Assembly: GCF_028867935.1 (NCBI RefSeq)
Contig: NZ_JAPQNS010000015.1
Location: 124,001 to 188,000, forward strand
Reading direction: 5' to 3'
Length of the DNA stretch: 64,000 bases
Source of the DNA: Flavobacterium sp. SUN052
GTDB taxonomy: Bacteria; Bacteroidota; Bacteroidia; Flavobacteriales; Flavobacteriaceae
Position 1 is the first letter of the stretch. Each line of letters opens with the position of its first letter. The notes beneath the pieces are model-generated. The model worked only from the letters and a program-made list of their open reading frames with translations. It searched no databases and was not told the origin of the DNA. A program made the position numbers and the translations under genes. Positions 60,957 through 64,000 of the stretch are shown here, piece after piece.

Positions 60957-62906
60957 ATGGAAAATTTTGTGGTCTCGGCCCGAAAATATCGCCCCGCCAC
61001 TTTCGATACCGTAGTGGGTCAGGAGCATATTACTACCACCCTTCGTAATGCTATCCGTACCAATCATTTAGCGTCAGCGTTCCTGTTTTGCGGACCGCGT
61101 GGAGTGGGTAAAACCACCTGCGCCCGGATTCTTGCCAAAACGATTAACTGCGAAAACCTTACACCTGACATTGAAGCCTGCGATCATTGCGACTCGTGCG
61201 TGAGTTTTCGGCAAAATACTTCCTTCAACGTTCATGAATTAGATGCAGCCTCGAACAACTCGGTCGATGATATTCGATTGCTGATTGAGCAGGTGCGCGT
61301 ACCACCCCAGTCGGGTGCCAGATACAAGGTGTACATTATTGATGAGGTGCACATGCTCTCGTCGGCGGCTTTCAACGCCTTTCTGAAGACGCTGGAAGAG
61401 CCACCCAGCTACGCCATATTTATTCTGGCCACTACCGAGAAGCATAAAATTCTACCCACGATTTTGTCGCGGTGCCAGATTTTCGACTTCAACCGGATTC
61501 AGCCGGGCCACATTGCCGGGCACTTGTTGCACATTGCCACGCAGGAGGGCATTAACACCGAACCCGACGCCCTGGACCTGATTGCCCAGAAAGCCGACGG
61601 TGGTTTGCGCGATGCACTGTCGATGTTCGACCTGAATGTGACGTTCTCAACCGACCGGACGCTGCGTTACAAGGAGGTGCTGGACAACCTCCACATTCTG
61701 GATTACGATTATTATTTCCGGCTGACGGACTTGCTGTTGAGTGCCAATCTACCGCAAACGCTGCTGACACTTGACGAGATTCTGCGCAAGGGGTTCGACG
61801 GGCACCAATTCATTGTAGGCCTGACGCGCCACTTCCGTGATTTGTTGGTAAGCCGCGATGCCACCACGGTGCAGTTGTTGCAGGTAACCGAAAACGTGCG
61901 GGCCAAATATCTCGATCAGGCAGCACGCGCTCCGTTATCGTTTTTATTGTCGGCATTAAGCATTGGCGGGCAGTGCGACATGAATTTCAAACAGGCAAAA
62001 GATCAGCGGTTGCACGTTGAGTTGTGCCTGATGAAGTTAGCGGCCCTACGCCACACGCTCAACTGGGAGGCTATGCCCGACCTGCCCGTCACGACCAACG
62101 GCAATGGGCATCACCCAACCATAAATGCTGATACACCATCGGTTGGTCTCGCCCCTGGCGTAAAACCAGTCGACATTCAAACGTCTTCCAACGGCACAGG
62201 CCCATTGGCCGAAAAAAAAAACGATAGCCCAGCCGTCAGTCAGCCGATTATAACGGACATTACCATTCCTGAACCACCCGCTGCAACGCCCGTGTTGTTG
62301 CATCCTGTCACGAGCGAACCGGTCAATGGATACCACGGCAGCAACGGAAACGGTTCGGCAACAAACGGAAGTACGACGAATGGAAACGGGAATCTGACCC
62401 ACGCCAATGGTAAGCCTGTTTTGGTGGCGCCAAAACTACCAGCCGGTAGCAAACTACGCTCAACGGTCAGTCTGCAACCGAAAACGGTAACTGAAGCCGC
62501 TAACGAGGCTATCGTAGCCGTGCAGGATTCTCGCCCCGACCGGCCCTTCACCGAAGACGAGTTGCGGGCTGTATGGAACAGATTTCGGGAGCTTCGGCAT
62601 GAGAAAGTGGGCTCAATGAGCGAGAAACTCATGCTCGACCGACCTTACACGCTTGAGGGGACCACGATTTCTTTGTCGGTAGACAATAACCTGATGGCAG
62701 GAATTATGGTCGACCTGAAACCTGATCTGTTGGGCTACCTCCGCGAGCAGTTACAGAATCGTCAGATCCAGGTGGAACACCGTGTAGAAGCAATGGAAGT
62801 AAAAAAGCTGATTTACTCCGCTCAGGATCGGTACAATTTCATGGCCGACAAAAACCCGGCTTTGCACGAGTTGCGCAAGGCATTGGGTTTAGAAGTCGAT
62901 TATTAA
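60957..62906 (+). CDS. dnaX: DNA polymerase III subunits gamma and tau
   Basis: A 649-residue clamp-loader subunit; the ATG at 60957 fits the family start (SARKYRPATFDTVVGQEH). The AAA+ domain has Walker A GPRGVGKTT at 46-54, a zinc site C65, C75, C78, C81, Walker B YIIDEVHMLS near 120 and the ATEKHKILPTILSRC (SRC) motif. Domain III ends near residue 375. A linker rich in Asn and Gly (about 385-510) and a C-terminal tau-type domain follow. An A10 run at codons 419-422 can give a gamma form by slippage. Its stop overlaps the end of the convergent endonuclease V gene by four bases. Confidence 0.96.
   Translation: MENFVVSARKYRPATFDTVVGQEHITTTLRNAIRTNHLASAFLFCGPRGVGKTTCARILAKTINCENLTPDIEACDHCDSCVSFRQNTSFNVHELDAASNNSVDDIRLLIEQVRVPPQSGARYKVYIIDEVHMLSSAAFNAFLKTLEEPPSYAIFILATTEKHKILPTILSRCQIFDFNRIQPGHIAGHLLHIATQEGINTEPDALDLIAQKADGGLRDALSMFDLNVTFSTDRTLRYKEVLDNLHILDYDYYFRLTDLLLSANLPQTLLTLDEILRKGFDGHQFIVGLTRHFRDLLVSRDATTVQLLQVTENVRAKYLDQAARAPLSFLLSALSIGGQCDMNFKQAKDQRLHVELCLMKLAALRHTLNWEAMPDLPVTTNGNGHHPTINADTPSVGLAPGVKPVDIQTSSNGTGPLAEKKNDSPAVSQPIITDITIPEPPAATPVLLHPVTSEPVNGYHGSNGNGSATNGSTTNGNGNLTHANGKPVLVAPKLPAGSKLRSTVSLQPKTVTEAANEAIVAVQDSRPDRPFTEDELRAVWNRFRELRHEKVGSMSEKLMLDRPYTLEGTTISLSVDNNLMAGIMVDLKPDLLGYLREQLQNRQIQVEHRVEAMEVKKLIYSAQDRYNFMADKNPALHELRKALGLEVDY
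62211..62227 (+). other. A10 slippery site in dnaX
   Basis: GAA AAA AAA AAC in the zero frame (62211-62222) contains ten consecutive A and an A AAA AAC heptamer. A -1 shift, or one added A, gives AAA CGA TAG and a stop at 62225-62227: a product of 423 residues. A +1 shift stops after about 11 codons (TAA). E. coli and Thermus make gamma from dnaX at comparable A-rich sites. Confidence 0.75.
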
Positions 62907-63604
62907 GCAGCCCGGTTGGTTGCGGGAATTTCGCCCCGACGCAGCGCATTAACCAGATTGTGCGCCCGGCGCGTAGGCTCGGGAATGCGGTACCCTCCAT
63001 CAGTAGCCAACGTCAACTCAATAGCTGTTGGCAGATCGATCAGGTGACCGGGTGAGATATAGACCGGATTCACGCGATTTTTGGTACGCAGAGCCGCTCC
63101 AATTATCTCCCCGTAATGCTTCATGGGTGACCAGTTTCCGCGCTCCGGTGCGGGTTCGTCGTATTTCCCCACCAGCACCGATTTACCGCAGCCAAATGAG
63201 GGTCGCTCAATAAACAGTCCGATGTGCGAGGCAATTCCGATCCGGCGTGGGTGGGCAATCCCCATTCCATCGAACATCACCACATCGGGTAGCGTTTGAA
63301 GTTGTTGCCACGCTTCAAGCAGGGCCGGTGCCTCACGAAACGATAACAAACCGGGTACGTACGGGAACGTGGCCTGGCTTACAACACCTACTTCCTCCAC
63401 CACCGACAGATCGGACAGGCGCAACACCACAATGCCCGCGTAAACGGTTTCCTCGTATTTGTTGAATGAGATGTCGCACCCGGCAATGGTTTGCGCAGGA
63501 GCGGTAAGCGGTTCAATACGGATTTGCTGCCGCATCTGTTGTTGCAGCGCTACAGCCTCGGTAGGGGTTACATCCCAGGCGTGGAGCGGGTTGTACTCAG
63601 CCAT
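62903..63604 (-). CDS. nfi: Endonuclease V
   Basis: A 233-residue nuclease that cuts DNA or RNA one base beyond deoxyinosine or inosine. The ATG at 63604 overlaps the previous gene by eight bases (ATGGCTGA), so translation is coupled. Family features: AGCDISFNKYEETVYAGIVV with catalytic D44, the wedge FPYVPGLLSFREAPALL, VMFDGMGIAHPRRIGIASHI with the second Asp, and a late YISPGHLIDLPTAIEL. The usual Pro-Tyr-x-Pro wedge is kept as PYVPG. It is convergent with dnaX. Confidence 0.95.
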   Translation of the reverse strand: MAEYNPLHAWDVTPTEAVALQQQMRQQIRIEPLTAPAQTIAGCDISFNKYEETVYAGIVVLRLSDLSVVEEVGVVSQATFPYVPGLLSFREAPALLEAWQQLQTLPDVVMFDGMGIAHPRRIGIASHIGLFIERPSFGCGKSVLVGKYDEPAPERGNWSPMKHYGEIIGAALRTKNRVNPVYISPGHLIDLPTAIELTLATDGGYRIPEPTRRAHNLVNALRRGEIPATNRAA

Positions 63605-64000
63605 TGATTTTTCGGAATGCAGCGGCTGCAACTAGGCCGCCTAATAAATACCAACCCACGGTCATCACTTTAGTAGCGGTTGTCCGGTTTGTTGGTTTTT
63701 CGCCAAGGCCCCACGGACCGGGCAGCACAACGGCTCCAATGCCCGCTGCCAGCCCAAGTGCAGTACCGACAGCATAGGCATTCCCGGGTTTCGCGGTGCC
63801 GATCAGGCTGTAGTAAGCCGTATTCGAAAGCATGTCGCCGACTATAGCCGGACCATATAATTTTTCTTCGTTGGCTGGAGGATGGCCACCTGCCGCCCGC
63901 ATGATTTTTTGAAGCGAGCGTTCGCCCAGAATATCAGCGCGGGGCGCTTCTGGTACGAACTGTCGAATAGTTTCGTGCCAGAGGTTGAGGGCAACAGCCC
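63597..64000 (-). CDS. Predicted membrane protein, partial
   Basis: The frame is open from the window edge to the stop at 63597, giving at least 134 residues; the N-terminus lies beyond 64000. The visible part begins ALNLWHETIRQFVPEAPRAD and has two or three hydrophobic segments (AVGTALGLAAGIGAVVLPG, MTVGWYLLGGLVAAAAF), ending RKING. I do not recognise the family. It overlaps the endonuclease V start by eight bases, so it belongs to the same operon. Confidence 0.6.
   Translation of the reverse strand, partial: AVALNLWHETIRQFVPEAPRADILGERSLQKIMRAAGGHPPANEEKLYGPAIVGDMLSNTAYYSLIGTAKPGNAYAVGTALGLAAGIGAVVLPGPWGLGEKPTNRTTATKVMTVGWYLLGGLVAAAAFRKING

Overview
The window looks like a chromosomal stretch of a Bacteroidota bacterium of the Cytophagales, most like Spirosoma and relatives. 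The evidence is a PorP/SprF family protein and a type IX secretion (T9SS) C-terminal sorting domain, LytTR/LytS signalling with a periplasmic beta-propeller sensor, promoters of the TAnnTTTG type, many signal-peptide surface proteins and balanced GC content. The closest genus is inference. I saw no tRNA, rRNA, CRISPR array, prophage or complete insertion sequence.

Layout. 1-6.4 kb: end of a PorP/SprF gene, a DUF4160/DUF2442 pair set into the 3' end of uvrA, an MgtC-like membrane protein, an outer-membrane protein and an SGNH hydrolase. 6.7-10 kb: an MBOAT/AlgX-like polysaccharide O-acetylation pair, then a GIY-YIG nuclease gene flanked by two nearly identical 91-bp hairpin repeats. 10-16 kb: a GMC oxidoreductase and a LytTR regulator with its 1093-residue sensor kinase. 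16.4-24.5 kb: surface proteins (YD-like lipoprotein, FG-GAP protein, Kelch/GloVer-repeat protein, a decayed paralogue start, a sialate-esterase-like protein with DUF11 domains). 24.6-28.3 kb: a five-gene ECF sigma/anti-sigma operon. 28.3-33.4 kb: two Uma2 genes, small membrane proteins, an SCP2 protein, a Tat-exported Gfo/Idh/MocA oxidoreductase and a YflT-type stress protein. 33.7-39.8 kb: a five-gene glycan operon (GT2, GT-C, GT-C, GT2, MBOAT). 39.8-50.5 kb: mostly housekeeping and accessory enzymes (YifB/ComM, DUF433/DUF5615 pair, M28 peptidase, pyrophosphatase, aldo/keto reductases, MoaB-like and TrpD2-like pair, RidA). 50.6-56.6 kb: a SWIM-SNF2 protein, a perfect 66-bp palindrome, an AAA/DUF4143 ATPase and an S9-type hydrolase. 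56.6-64 kb: a histidine-kinase remnant, a large secreted sugar dehydrogenase-like protein with a T9SS sorting domain, dnaX, endonuclease V and a partial membrane protein.

Most distinctive points: (1) the GIY-YIG gene between two long conserved hairpins, which resembles a REPIN/RAYT arrangement with a different nuclease; (2) an in-frame duplication of the last 11 codons of uvrA on both sides of the DUF4160/DUF2442 pair, so that uvrA keeps an intact 3' end; (3) an A10 run in dnaX placed so that slippage in either direction ends translation quickly, predicting a gamma form of about 423 residues; (4) a loop-free 66-bp palindrome ending in the ATG of an ATPase gene; and (5) a glycan operon with two GT2 and two GT-C genes. 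All functions come from reading the sequence; no database search was run.
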